Source: a bacterium
GTDB taxonomy: Bacteria > Vulcanimicrobiota > Vulcanimicrobiia > Vulcanimicrobiales > Vulcanimicrobiaceae
Assembly: GCA_021790935.1 (NCBI GenBank)
Contig: JAJYFL010000002.1
Location: 268,315-322,721 of the forward strand
DNA: 54,407 nucleotides
Direction of reading: 5' to 3'
The notes under the pieces are model-generated. The model searched no databases. It was given only the letters and a program-made list of their open reading frames with translations, and was not told where the DNA came from. Positions 1 through 8,064 of the stretch are shown piece after piece (the first letter of the stretch is position 1; each line of letters starts with the position of its first letter). A program made the translations under genes and the position numbers.

Positions 1-331
1 GGATTGGCCTGCGTACTGCGGTGGTAGGCGCGTGCGTAGCGTTGTTGAAGCGCTGCCAGATGTTGCTTGGCGCGAGTGGCGCTACGGCCGTGCGGGCGCT
101 TCCGGCAACGATCGGCGGGCTCCCTCCCGCGATGATGGGCCGCCGCGTCGGCGGTGCGAGGATTGGCCTGCGTACTGCGGTGGTAGGCGCGTGCGTAGCG
201 TTGTTGAAGCGCTGCCAAATATTGCTTGGCGCGAGTGGCGCTACGGCCGTGCGGGCGCTTCCGGCAACGATCGGCGGGCTCCCTCCTGCGATGATGGGCC
301 GCCGCGTCGGCGGTGCGAGGATTGGCCTGCG
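1..331 (-). repeat. 159-bp tandem repeat encoding 53-residue units
   Basis: The sequence starting GGATTGGCCTG at position 1 recurs at 160 and again at 319, a period of exactly 159 bp (53 codons), so the reading frame of the minus-strand FecR/DUF6600 gene is kept. Two full units and the first bases of a third are visible, and the array continues to the window edge or beyond. Each unit encodes RRPILAPPTRRPI, a Gly/Ala segment and SNIWQRFNNATHAPTTAV. The three base differences I see between the units are all synonymous. Confidence 0.9.
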
Positions 332-1774
332 ACCGGTCACGCCGTGCGGATAGGTGCGCTGCAGCACGTTGTGTATCGCCAGTTGCTGTTGCGCGAAATT
401 CGCACGCACGGCGGGCTGGATGTGCGTCCGGAACCCGACGAATGCCCCCGGTGCCGGTTTCGGAAGACGCGTCATAGCCACGGTACCGTTGGTGTAACGG
501 AGGTTGCGGCGCGTGGGTGCGAGCGGTACGACCGTATGGATGACCTTGGCGCGGCGCAACTCGTTGGGTAGGAGCGAGACGGTCTGCTGGAACTGGCCGG
601 CGTTCCAATTGGGTACCGAGACTCCCGTTACGCCGCCCGGCGCGTTGACATTACCGTAGACGTTCGTGATGTTCGTGATGTTGTTGACGATCGTGACGTT
701 GTTCCATTCACCGTCCGATCCCCACCATGGATAAAACGGGTTGCCGGGCGCGAGCGGTACCCAGCCGATATCGCCGAACCCGATGCCGAAACCGCCGCCA
801 TCGCCGAAGCCGAAGAACGCGACGAGAGCGGGTTCCCAGACGGGTTGCAGATACATCGAGCCGGGATCCCAGCACCAGCCGTCGGCGGTGTCGTAGAACC
901 AGCGACCGTAGTGATAGGGCGCCCAGCCCCACGGCTCGTCGCTGACCCACGTCCAGCCGTAGTAATTCTCCCACACCCACTGGCCGTTGCGATACGGGCC
1001 CCATCCGGGACCGACGTTTGGGCTCCAAACGTTGCCGTAGCCGGGTACGTCGACCCAGCGCCCGTAGTTGCCGAGATCGTATGCTCCGACGACGCCGCTA
1101 TTGAGATATTGGTATGAGTTCGCGTCGGCGATCGAGCGGTCGCGCTGCTGGTTCCAGCGGTCGAAGTTATCGTACGCAACGGCCTGGATGAATTGGATTT
1201 GCGGAGCGGATGCCGTTCCGGTAACGAGCATCGTGTTGCCCGGTCCGATCGTCTGCGAGTTACTCTCCGTAGCGACGGAGGCTTGCCCCGACCGCACCGT
1301 GACTTCGGTATTTCCGGCGCTGTCGACGGTCACCCGATAGGCACCGGCGACGAGGGGACGAACCGCAACGGTCGGCGTATCGACTTCCGGGTGCGCGTTG
1401 ATGCCGTTCAGGACGCGTATTTCGACGGTTCCCGCGGCGAGCTGAGCGACGTTGGCGTTCGATTGGATCTGCGTAAAGCGAAGCTGCGCGTTCGAACCGG
1501 CGCGCAGCATGCTGCCGTAGCCGAACTGCACTTCCGTGCGTGCGCCGCTGCCGGTCGTGAGATAATCGCCGACCATAAGCGGAGCGTTGATCGTCGCGGC
1601 GACGGTATCGCCGGAGATCGCTCGTTGTATTGATACGTTGCCCCTTATGACGCTGATGCGCGCCGTTCCCGGCGGTGCGGATGCCAGCGCGGCCGCGCGC
1701 GTACCGAAGATGGAAGCGGCAACGAGTGCCGCCAGGACGAGGGCCGATCGTGCCGCATTGGCCGGTTTCCGCAT
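1..1774 (-). CDS. FecR-domain / DUF6600-type secreted protein, 3'-partial
   Basis: An open frame runs from the ATG at 1774 off the left edge (591 codons visible, no stop). It begins with a signal peptide (MRKPANAARS, hydrophobic core, AALAS cleavage region). A FecR-like domain follows at about residues 38-170, with the typical repeated beta pattern (RISVIRGNVSI, then GDYLTTGSGARTEVQFG). Next comes an aromatic, Trp/Tyr/Gly-rich DUF6600-like region (YGRWVDVPGYGNVW, YYGWTWVSDEPWGWAPYHYG). An Asn-rich stretch (VNNITNITNVYGNVN) and a Pro/Arg-rich tail of tandem 53-residue repeats complete the visible part. The start is preceded by GGTGAGGT on the minus strand. Family knowledge: such proteins are exported and probably act in the envelope; substrate and partner are unknown. 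Confidence 0.85.
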   Translation of the reverse strand, partial: MRKPANAARSALVLAALVAASIFGTRAAALASAPPGTARISVIRGNVSIQRAISGDTVAATINAPLMVGDYLTTGSGARTEVQFGYGSMLRAGSNAQLRFTQIQSNANVAQLAAGTVEIRVLNGINAHPEVDTPTVAVRPLVAGAYRVTVDSAGNTEVTVRSGQASVATESNSQTIGPGNTMLVTGTASAPQIQFIQAVAYDNFDRWNQQRDRSIADANSYQYLNSGVVGAYDLGNYGRWVDVPGYGNVWSPNVGPGWGPYRNGQWVWENYYGWTWVSDEPWGWAPYHYGRWFYDTADGWCWDPGSMYLQPVWEPALVAFFGFGDGGGFGIGFGDIGWVPLAPGNPFYPWWGSDGEWNNVTIVNNITNITNVYGNVNAPGGVTGVSVPNWNAGQFQQTVSLLPNELRRAKVIHTVVPLAPTRRNLRYTNGTVAMTRLPKPAPGAFVGFRTHIQPAVRANFAQQQLAIHNVLQRTYPHGVTGRRPILAPPTRRPIIAGGSPPIVAGSARTAVAPLAPSNIWQRFNNATHAPTTAVRRPILAPPTRRPIIAGGSPPIVAGSARTAVAPLAPSNIWQRFNNATHAPTTAVRRPI

Positions 1775-1867
1775 GTTCTGCTACCTCACCAGAGCCCGGA
1801 GCTTTGACTATATAACGAAAGTCACTAGCCCAGCCGTTCCCCCTTTGACCAATCTGGGGCTGCCCCT

Positions 1868-2036
1868 CTAGGAGGCTGCCGGAGTTAAGCACGTTTCCAT
1901 CTTTGGGCCGCCTTTTGCCCGAATACTTCGTTGCTCATCAGTCACGAAGCTACGGCTTCGCTCCTTCTTCGCGCCTCGTCTCCGGACAAAATTCGGCGCC
2001 AAATCTGAAAACGGCTCAACTCCGACAGCCTCCTAG
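1868..2036 (+). mobile_element. TA-flanked 169-bp palindromic-ended repeat, copy 1
   Basis: The element is 169 bp, with 23-bp imperfect terminal inverted repeats (CTAGGAGGCTGCCGGAGTTA... left, matching the reverse complement of the right end with 2 mismatches). A TA dinucleotide sits at each edge. The conserved core reads TTGCTCATCAGTCAC, then a 6-bp stem with a TACG loop (CGAAGC-TACG-GCTTCG), then CTCCTTCTTCGCGCCTCG. It lies between the divergent FecR-like and D-aminoacylase genes and fills most of a gene-free stretch (1775-2155); I see nothing else clear there. It looks like a non-autonomous MITE. Confidence 0.85.
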
Positions 2037-2155
2037 GCGCGGCCAGGGCCTACGACGGAGCGTCCCGAGCCGGCGTCGAAGCACATGCGGTACCCGCTTG
2101 CTATGCCGGACGAGGCGAGATAGAGCGGAAACTATGGAGCGAGAGAGATGCAACG

Positions 2156-3739
2156 GTGATATCGACCGTATTAGAAAATGCTGAGATTATCGACGGTAGC
2201 GGCGGTAAACCGTACGTTGCCGACATCGGCATCGTCGGAGATCGGATCGCGCTAATCGGCGATCTGCGGGAGCGTGCCTCCGCCGGCCGTATCGACTGTA
2301 CCGGGCAGACCGTGACGCCAGGCTTCATCGACGTGCATTCGCACAGCGACGAGTTGTGGTTGGCGCTGCCAGGCTGCGACGGAAAGATCGCGCAGGGCGT
2401 TACGACGGAGATCGGCGGCAACTGCGGGATGTCGGCGGCACCGCTGCGCGGACCGGGACTCGAGCGCGTCCGACGTTCGGCCGAACACGTGGGTTTGCCC
2501 GTCGAGTGGCGCGATTTCGACGAATTTTTCGCGCTCGTGGAACGCAACGGGATCGCGCTCAACGTCGCGTCCCTGGTAGGGTTGGGTACGGCGCGGCAAG
2601 CCGTGACGGGCGATTCGGAGAAGCGTTTGAACCGCGCAGAGCTCGAGGCGCAGAGCGCGCTCGTTCGCGAAGCCTGCGAGCAAGGAGCGGTAGGCGCGAG
2701 CAGCGGTCTTGCGTACCCGCCATCGAGTTACGCCGATATCGACGAGCTCGCGGCGATGGCGGCCGCGGCGCGGGACGGCGGAGCCGCGCGCTACGCCTCG
2801 CATATTCGGAACGAGTCCGAGCACCTGCTGGAGGCGACCGCCGAGGCGCTTGAAGTGGGGCGCCGAGCGGGCGTGCTCGTGCAGTGTTCGCATCACAAGG
2901 CCGCGGGAAAGCGTAACTGGGGCGCGGTGCACCGTTCCCTCGCTGCGATCTCGCAGGCGCGCGCCGCGGGCGTGGAGGCCTACGCCGACGTGTATCCGTA
3001 CGTCGCGAGCTGGACCGAACTCGCCACGATCCTTCCGCCGGAGGCGCGCTACGGCGGCATCGAGGCGACCCTGCAACGGCTTCGCGAGCCCACGGATGCT
3101 GCGGTGGTCGCTGCGTACCTGGAGGCGACGCGCGGCGACGAGTGGCACGACATTCTCATTACGGACGTGGCCTCCGAGGGAAACGTAGCGCTTGCCGGGA
3201 TGCGCCTCGACGAGATCGCTGCCATGTGGGGTGTCGAGCCGGCGCGCGCCGCGATTACCTTGCTGATCGACGAGCGCCTCGACGTCGGCGCGGCGTATTT
3301 TCGCATGTGCGAAGACGACGTGGCGGCGGTCCTTTCGGCCGCGTTTTGCTGTGTGGGCAGCGATGCATCCGTTCGCGCGCTCTCGGGGCCGACGGCGCGC
3401 GGCGTTCCGCATCCGCGCACCTTCGGAACGTTTCCGCGCGTGCTCGCGCGCTTCGTGCGCGAGCGCAAAACGCTGCCTTGGGCCGAAGCGATCCGGCGTA
3501 TGACCTCGCTGCCGGCTTCGATATTCGGTTTGGATGGGCGTGGCAGTATCGGCGTCGGGAGCTTCGCGGATCTCGTGGTCTTCGATGCGGAGAAGATCGG
3601 CGACGCGGCGACCTACGAACGGCCCTATGCGTTCCCGACAGGCATCGCGCACGTCTATGTGAACGGCGAAGCCGTGCTGCGCGAGGGTGCGCTTACGAGC
3701 AAGCGCCCGGGCCGCGTCCTGCGCAATCGCGCCCACTGA
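2156..3739 (+). CDS. N-acyl-D-amino-acid deacylase family amidohydrolase
   Basis: The product is a 527-residue metal-dependent amidohydrolase of the D-aminoacylase / N-acyl-D-glutamate deacylase type, which removes acyl groups from N-acyl-D-amino acids. Visible marks are the N-terminal beta strand and metal HxH-type motif TPGFIDVHSHSDE, the family Cys in GGNCGMSAAP, SGLAYPPSSYA, the metal His in ASHIRNESE, QCSHHKA, and the late Asp in CVGSDASV. The C-terminal composite beta domain reads GSFADLVVFDAEKI. Length is normal for the family (480-540). The start is GTG at 2156 after GAGAGAG; an upstream ATG (2149) runs straight into a stop. No signal peptide is seen, so it is probably cytoplasmic. 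Substrate specificity cannot be read from sequence. Confidence 0.88.
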   Translation: MISTVLENAEIIDGSGGKPYVADIGIVGDRIALIGDLRERASAGRIDCTGQTVTPGFIDVHSHSDELWLALPGCDGKIAQGVTTEIGGNCGMSAAPLRGPGLERVRRSAEHVGLPVEWRDFDEFFALVERNGIALNVASLVGLGTARQAVTGDSEKRLNRAELEAQSALVREACEQGAVGASSGLAYPPSSYADIDELAAMAAAARDGGAARYASHIRNESEHLLEATAEALEVGRRAGVLVQCSHHKAAGKRNWGAVHRSLAAISQARAAGVEAYADVYPYVASWTELATILPPEARYGGIEATLQRLREPTDAAVVAAYLEATRGDEWHDILITDVASEGNVALAGMRLDEIAAMWGVEPARAAITLLIDERLDVGAAYFRMCEDDVAAVLSAAFCCVGSDASVRALSGPTARGVPHPRTFGTFPRVLARFVRERKTLPWAEAIRRMTSLPASIFGLDGRGSIGVGSFADLVVFDAEKIGDAATYERPYAFPTGIAHVYVNGEAVLREGALTSKRPGRVLRNRAH

Positions 3740-3752
3740 CGGCAGTTCTACG

Positions 3753-4382
3753 GTGTGCGGGCGTTTCACACTTACTCGACCGGAAGCGCTTCGTCGCGTG
3801 TTTCCGCGTTTCACGTTCGAGGAGTTCAGCGAGTACCGCCTCCCGCGCTTCAACATCGCGCCCGCGCAGACCGTGATCGGCGTGCGCAACGACGGCCGGG
3901 AAAGGGTGGAGGCGATGCACTGGGGCATCGACCGCCGGATCAACGCGCGTGCCGAGACCGTTGCCGGCCGTCGAACGCCGCGGCGATGCATTGTGTTCGC
4001 CGACGGGTTCTTCGAATGGAAAGCGCGGCAGCCGGTCTATTTCACGATGCGGGATGGCTCGCCGTTCGCATTCGCGGGAGTGTGGCAGCCCGGGCGGGAC
4101 GGACCGGCGTCGTGCGCGATCGTCACCTGTCCGCCGAACGAGTTGGTCGCGTCGGTTCACGACCGGATGCCGGTTGTGCTGCCGGGCAGCGCGATCGAGT
4201 TGTGGCTCTCCCAAGAGGAGCTGGCACTCGAGCCGATGCGCGCGATGCTGCGAGCCTACGATGCCGCGGCCATGAGCGCGCGGCCCGTATCGATGCGGGT
4301 GAATAACGCCCGATACGATGCCGCCGACCTTCTCTCGAACGAAGATGCTACTTCGTACCGTTATCCGGGTACAACGGAATGA
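3753..4382 (+). CDS. SRAP-domain protein (YedK/HMCES family)
   Basis: The 209-residue protein belongs to the SOS-response-associated peptidase family, which shields abasic sites in single-stranded DNA through a thiazolidine bond to Cys2. I chose GTG at 3753 because it places Cys directly after the initiator (M-CGRFTLTRP), as the chemistry needs; the longer open frame from 3687 would bury it. Other catalytic-pocket motifs are present: FNIAPAQ, INARAET, FFEWK and VHDRMPVVL. The segment after HWG is shorter than in E. coli YedK. It follows the amidohydrolase by 13 bp, and its stop overlaps the next possible ATG (4379). Confidence 0.9.
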   Translation: MCGRFTLTRPEALRRVFPRFTFEEFSEYRLPRFNIAPAQTVIGVRNDGRERVEAMHWGIDRRINARAETVAGRRTPRRCIVFADGFFEWKARQPVYFTMRDGSPFAFAGVWQPGRDGPASCAIVTCPPNELVASVHDRMPVVLPGSAIELWLSQEELALEPMRAMLRAYDAAAMSARPVSMRVNNARYDAADLLSNEDATSYRYPGTTE

Positions 4383-4393
4383 GGATCACGAAC

Positions 4394-4873
4394 ATGACAG
4401 CAAAACACACGCGCGCGCTCGCGCTGGCGGCAGCGGTGGCCCTGAGTTGCCTGCCGGCCGTCTCCCTTGCTCAAGCCTCCGCAACGGCCGGGATGCAGAC
4501 GACGAACTACCGCGCCGAGTTTACTCGCCTGTGGGGTCCGTCGGCGCCCTACGTCGGGAGACTCAATCTACGCATCGCGAATGACGGCATCATCAATGGC
4601 TTCTACCGGTGGGAAGGTTCGGGCAACGTGCTCTCGGTCACCGGCGGGCTCAACGGCAAGCACATCTGGCTGGATATCGGGGATCAGGGCCGGATCCAGG
4701 TCGTCGGTCTTTTCGAAAACGGGAGTATCGTCGGCATGGCTTCGAACGTCTCGATCGGGCAACCGATGCGGTTGGACCGAGGCCCCATGGCGGCGCACGA
4801 CCCGTTTGAAACGCCCACGCAGTATCACTTCCGCGCGACGAAAGAATCGGCAGCGGGATCGACCGTTTGGTAA
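4394..4873 (+). CDS. small secreted protein of unknown function
   Basis: I do not recognise the family. The protein has a clear signal peptide (MTAKHTRALALAAAVALS..., cleavage near SLAQA) and a mature part of about 130 residues rich in Gly and beta-forming residues (RLNLRIANDGIINGFYRW, GNVLSVTGGLNGKHIWLDIG). This suggests a small secreted beta-fold. The ATG at 4394 is preferred because GAGGAT lies 7 bases upstream; an ATG at 4379 that overlaps the SRAP stop would add five residues. It is convergent with the next minus-strand gene. Confidence 0.7.
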   Translation: MTAKHTRALALAAAVALSCLPAVSLAQASATAGMQTTNYRAEFTRLWGPSAPYVGRLNLRIANDGIINGFYRWEGSGNVLSVTGGLNGKHIWLDIGDQGRIQVVGLFENGSIVGMASNVSIGQPMRLDRGPMAAHDPFETPTQYHFRATKESAAGSTVW

Positions 4874-4880
4874 GCGGGCC

Positions 4881-5339
4881 TTAGCGTTCGCGCTCTATGA
4901 AGGCGTAGATGTCGTCTAAGAGACGTGCGACCGTGAGCCGCGCGATGAATCTTCCGGCGATCCAGTCGAATGCGCGGCCGGCGGTGCCCAGCGGCGGCTC
5001 GTAGACTCCTTCCAGACGGACCTCGGTATTCAATCCGCTGGGGCGCACGGTGACGAGCCCGCGCATATCCGGAAGGGGAAACCGGCTCCCGGCCTTCCAT
5101 CGCAAGACGAGCGCCTCGTGAAGACGTGTCTCGTCCGTGTAGTCGGGAATCTCATTGCACTCACAAACGATGCGCGTTCGTAGGGGAGGGAACGGCCCGA
5201 CGCGGAGCTCCGGTTCCTCATCGTGAAAGCGTTGAATGAGTTCGACCGTAGCGGTGAACGGTGCGCGGACGTCGCGCTTCGCTCGAACGGTGGTCACGAT
5301 CTGGCCATTCTTTCTTCCCCCTGCAGCAGATCGTACCAC
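4881..5339 (-). CDS. conserved hypothetical protein, possible SRPBCC-like fold
   Basis: The 152-residue cytoplasmic protein has no signal peptide. Its pattern resembles START/SRPBCC (coenzyme Q-binding/polyketide cyclase-like) proteins: an early strand with VRAKRDVRAPFTATVELI, a middle LRWKAGSRFPLPDMRGLVTV, the strands TEVRLEGVYEPPLG, and a long C-terminal helix (DWIAGRFIARLTVARLLDDI). The fold is an inference and no catalytic motif is visible. The start is GTG at 5339; an inner GTG (MTTVRAKRD) is also possible. Confidence 0.65.
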   Translation of the reverse strand: MVRSAAGGRKNGQIVTTVRAKRDVRAPFTATVELIQRFHDEEPELRVGPFPPLRTRIVCECNEIPDYTDETRLHEALVLRWKAGSRFPLPDMRGLVTVRPSGLNTEVRLEGVYEPPLGTAGRAFDWIAGRFIARLTVARLLDDIYAFIERER

Positions 5340-5363
5340 AGCCCGGCGTGAGCCGGCGAGACG

Positions 5364-5532
5364 CTTAACAGGTTGCGGGGAAAGCCCCGCACCAATCCCG
5401 CGGGCGCTTTTGGACGTTTTCTTCGTTGCTCATCAGTCACAACGCTACGGCGTTGCTCCTTCTTCGCGCCTCGAAATCGCCCAAAATCGCTCCGCGGATA
5501 TTGGCACGCGGCTTTTTCCGCAACCTGTTAAG
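5364..5532 (+). mobile_element. TA-flanked 169-bp palindromic-ended repeat, copy 2 (divergent ends)
   Basis: This copy is also exactly 169 bp but has different ends: CTTAACAGGTTGCGG on the left and its perfect 15-bp reverse complement on the right. A TA lies at 5366-5367 and 5529-5530. The core matches copy 1 (TTGCTCATCAGTCAC and CTCCTTCTTCGCGCCTCG), but the stem is CAACGC-TACG-GCGTTG: both arms have changed together, preserving pairing. An extra hairpin GCGGGG-AAAG-CCCCGC lies at the left end. It occupies the gap 5340-5728. The rest of that gap (5533-5728) has no gene I can support. Confidence 0.85.
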
Positions 5533-5728
5533 GAGCAGCGGAGGGCCGCCGATCTGTCGGGCGCCCACTTGGTTGGCGAGCGCCTACAACAAGTTGGATC
5601 GCGGCGGCAAATCGGGCGATCTAACGCGCTACGTTTAGACAGCTGCGACGAAAGATGCCGCTCCTTCGTTTCATGACGGCACGGTAATGGGTACCACTCT
5701 GGCAACCGTTCGTGCGGAGGACGCTACT

Positions 5729-6187
5729 ATGAATTTGCAACGAATCACCGGCGGGCTCGCCGCTACCGCCATTCTGGTGGGGACGCTTGCGGTTCCAGCG
5801 CTGGCTGACGGTCACGGTCACGGTCGCGGCGAGGACCACGGGCGGGGGTTCGGCCACGGGGTCTACCAGCGAGGTGAAGACGCGCACGGCTGCGTGAATC
5901 CAGCCGGACGCGTACGCGGCTGGTGCAGAAGTGAAGGCGAATTGGCCGGCTATGCCATTCCGTACGGCGGGCGTGCCGCGACGCTCGGCGGGATCGTCGC
6001 GTCGGTCGCCGGCAATATCTTTAGCGTATTGCTCAACGGCGGCAACCGCTATCAGCCTCTTTGGCTGAACTCGGAGACTTTGCAGCAGCGGCATGACCTT
6101 CAGGGATCGCTCTACGCGCGCCGTGCCGTGATGGTCGATGGCTATTACGATTCTGCCGGTCGCTTCCACGCGGTTCGCATCCGCTAG
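5729..6187 (+). CDS. small secreted protein, His/Gly-rich N-terminus
   Basis: I do not recognise this 152-residue protein. A signal peptide is clear (MNLQRITGGLAATAILVGTL..., ALA cleavage), followed by a His/Gly/Asp-rich segment (DGHGHGRGEDHGRGFGHG) that could bind metal. A globular C-terminal part ends in DGYYDSAGRFHAVRIR. ATG at 5729 is chosen because GGAGG lies 8 bases upstream; a longer frame from 5687 has no such site. Two Cys residues (HGCVNP, GWCRSE) could form a disulfide after export. Confidence 0.72.
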   Translation: MNLQRITGGLAATAILVGTLAVPALADGHGHGRGEDHGRGFGHGVYQRGEDAHGCVNPAGRVRGWCRSEGELAGYAIPYGGRAATLGGIVASVAGNIFSVLLNGGNRYQPLWLNSETLQQRHDLQGSLYARRAVMVDGYYDSAGRFHAVRIR

Positions 6188-6228
6188 ATTCACCCGTCCC
6201 CGCCGAAGTTTGGGCTGCGCATAGCGCC

Positions 6229-6397
6229 CTAGGAGGCTGTCGGAGTTAAGCACGTTTCCGTCTTTGGGCCGCCTTTTGTCCGAATACTTCGTTGCTCATC
6301 AGTCACGAAGCTACGGCTTCGCTCCTTCTTCGCGCCTCGTCTCCGAACAAAATTCGGCGCCAAATCCGAAAACGGCTTAACTCCGACAGCCTCCTAG
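6229..6397 (+). mobile_element. TA-flanked 169-bp palindromic-ended repeat, copy 3
   Basis: This copy is nearly identical to copy 1 and has perfect 23-bp terminal inverted repeats (outer part CTAGGAGGCTGTCGGAG), a TA at each edge, and the same CGAAGC-TACG-GCTTCG hairpin. It sits between two plus-strand genes (gap 6188-6498). The open frame of the next gene runs back into it, but that extension is an accident of the repeat. Confidence 0.87.
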
Positions 6398-6498
6398 CCC
6401 AGCATATTGCGAGCGTCGTACCGCCGGCACATTGCCAACATTCTGGCCTGAAGGTGCCGGCGCGCGGAGACGACAATGCCGCGCGAGAGGTCAAGGCA

Positions 6499-8043
6499 TT
6501 GAAAGTTCTCCAGTTCATCGGCGGCATGGCGTTCCTGTGCGCGTTCGTCCCCGTCGCCCAAGCGGCTGCGGCTCCAAAGAAGCCTGCGCCGGCTGCGACG
6601 ATGGCACCGGTGCCGCCGCGCACGCCCGACGCGGTTACGCAGCACGCGATCGTGCTCGACGGTAAGACCATCTCCTACACCGCGCGGGCCGGGACGATCA
6701 CGCTGCGTAACCAAGACCATAAGCCGACGCTGCGCATGTTCTACGTTGCCTACACGGAGAACGGCGCCAATCCGCAGACGCGTCCGGTCACGTTCCTTTA
6801 CAATGGCGGGCCGGGAAGCTCGTCGATGTGGCTGCAGATGGGATCGTGGGGGCCGGTACGCGTGGTGGTGGGCGACGGCGCGATCACCGGGCCGCCGCCG
6901 TACCGAATCGTCAAGAACGCGTACAGCCTGCTCGACACGACGGACCTGGTCTTCATCGATATGCCCGATAGCGGCTTCGGCCGGATAGTCGGTGCCGGCA
7001 CGCCGAAGATGTTCTTCGGCGTCGACCAGGACGTCGACGCCTTTGGGCAGTTTATCGAACGCTATCTGAACGCATTTGGGCGCTGGAATTCGCCGAAGTT
7101 TCTCTATGGCGAGAGTTACGGGACGACGCGATCGGCGGCGCTCGTCAACCATTTGCAGCAAATGGGCATCGGCGTGAACGGGGTCGTACTGCAATCCTCG
7201 ATTCTCAATTTCGGCCTCGATTTCACCAACGCTTCGCCGATCGGCGGCGACGACTGGCCCTATGCATTCTACCTGCCGAGCGAGGCCGCGACGGCTTGGT
7301 ATCACAACGCGCTTCCGAATCGCCCCGCTCACCTGCGGCCCTTCGTGCAGAAAGTCGCGTCGTTCGCAACCGGCGAGTACCTGAATGCGTTGGCGCAGGG
7401 CGCCCAAATATCGCCCTCGCTCGCAAACGACGTCGTCGCGAAGATTCATGCGTATACGGGCTTGCCGCAGCGTTATATCCGCAACAATAACCTGCGCGTT
7501 CCCTACTGGCGCTTGGAGAGCGAGCTGTTGCGTAGCCAGGGAGTCGACGTCGGGCGGCTCGACTCGCGTTTCCAGACCCCTTCGCTGGATCGCGCCGACA
7601 ACTCTCCGAGGTGGGACCCGACCGACGCCGCAATCGACTACCCGTACACGACCGCGATCAACCAGTACCTGCGCGAAGATCTGCACTACCACACCTCGCT
7701 GCTCTATCGTACGCAAGTGTACGGCATCATCCAGAAGGACGGCGGATGGGACAACAAACACGACGGTAATCCAACGACCGACGTGGCACCCGATCTCGCC
7801 GCGGCAATGAGTTACGACCCGCAGTTGAAGATCTTCTCGGCGAATGGCTATTACGACTTCGCCACGCCCTTCACGGCGACGGTCTACACCCTCAACCACC
7901 TCAACGTAAAGTCGTCGTTGCTCGGCAATATCACCTACGGGTTCTATAAATCCGGGCACATGATCTATCTCGCGCCGCACGCGCTGCAGCATTACCACGA
8001 CGACCTCGAACTTTGGTACGCCGCAACGCTGGCGGGGCGCTAA
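6499..8043 (+). CDS. S10 family serine carboxypeptidase, secreted (paralogue 1)
   Basis: This alpha/beta-hydrolase-fold peptidase of family S10 cleaves C-terminal residues from peptides. The N-terminal region has FLYNGGPGSSSMW (oxyanion-hole region), and the catalytic Ser lies in GESYGT at about residue 205. The catalytic Asp follows in NGYYDFATPF and the His in YKSGHMIYL near the C-terminus. Length (514) is normal for bacterial members. The start is TTG at 6499 after GAGAGGT, giving a good signal peptide (LKVLQFIGGMAFLCAFVPVA) and a Pro/Ala linker. The next gene is a tandem paralogue 21 bp downstream, so the two are probably co-transcribed. Acid-active secreted peptidases are the family norm; substrate is unknown. 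Confidence 0.88.
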   Translation: MKVLQFIGGMAFLCAFVPVAQAAAAPKKPAPAATMAPVPPRTPDAVTQHAIVLDGKTISYTARAGTITLRNQDHKPTLRMFYVAYTENGANPQTRPVTFLYNGGPGSSSMWLQMGSWGPVRVVVGDGAITGPPPYRIVKNAYSLLDTTDLVFIDMPDSGFGRIVGAGTPKMFFGVDQDVDAFGQFIERYLNAFGRWNSPKFLYGESYGTTRSAALVNHLQQMGIGVNGVVLQSSILNFGLDFTNASPIGGDDWPYAFYLPSEAATAWYHNALPNRPAHLRPFVQKVASFATGEYLNALAQGAQISPSLANDVVAKIHAYTGLPQRYIRNNNLRVPYWRLESELLRSQGVDVGRLDSRFQTPSLDRADNSPRWDPTDAAIDYPYTTAINQYLREDLHYHTSLLYRTQVYGIIQKDGGWDNKHDGNPTTDVAPDLAAAMSYDPQLKIFSANGYYDFATPFTATVYTLNHLNVKSSLLGNITYGFYKSGHMIYLAPHALQHYHDDLELWYAATLAGR

Positions 8044-8064
8044 GGGCCGCAGGAGAGAGAATCC

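Noticed and set aside
2252-3991. Long minus-strand ORF opposite the D-aminoacylase
   Set aside because: Arg-rich, no motif; a typical high-GC shadow frame.
5426-5638. 70-codon ORF starting in repeat copy 2
   Set aside because: Its first half is repeat-derived and the rest has no ribosome site or family match.
6292-6498. N-terminal extension of the first S10 peptidase into repeat copy 3
   Set aside because: The extra residues come from the repeat and have no signal peptide at their start; TTG 6499 has a ribosome site and gives a proper signal peptide.
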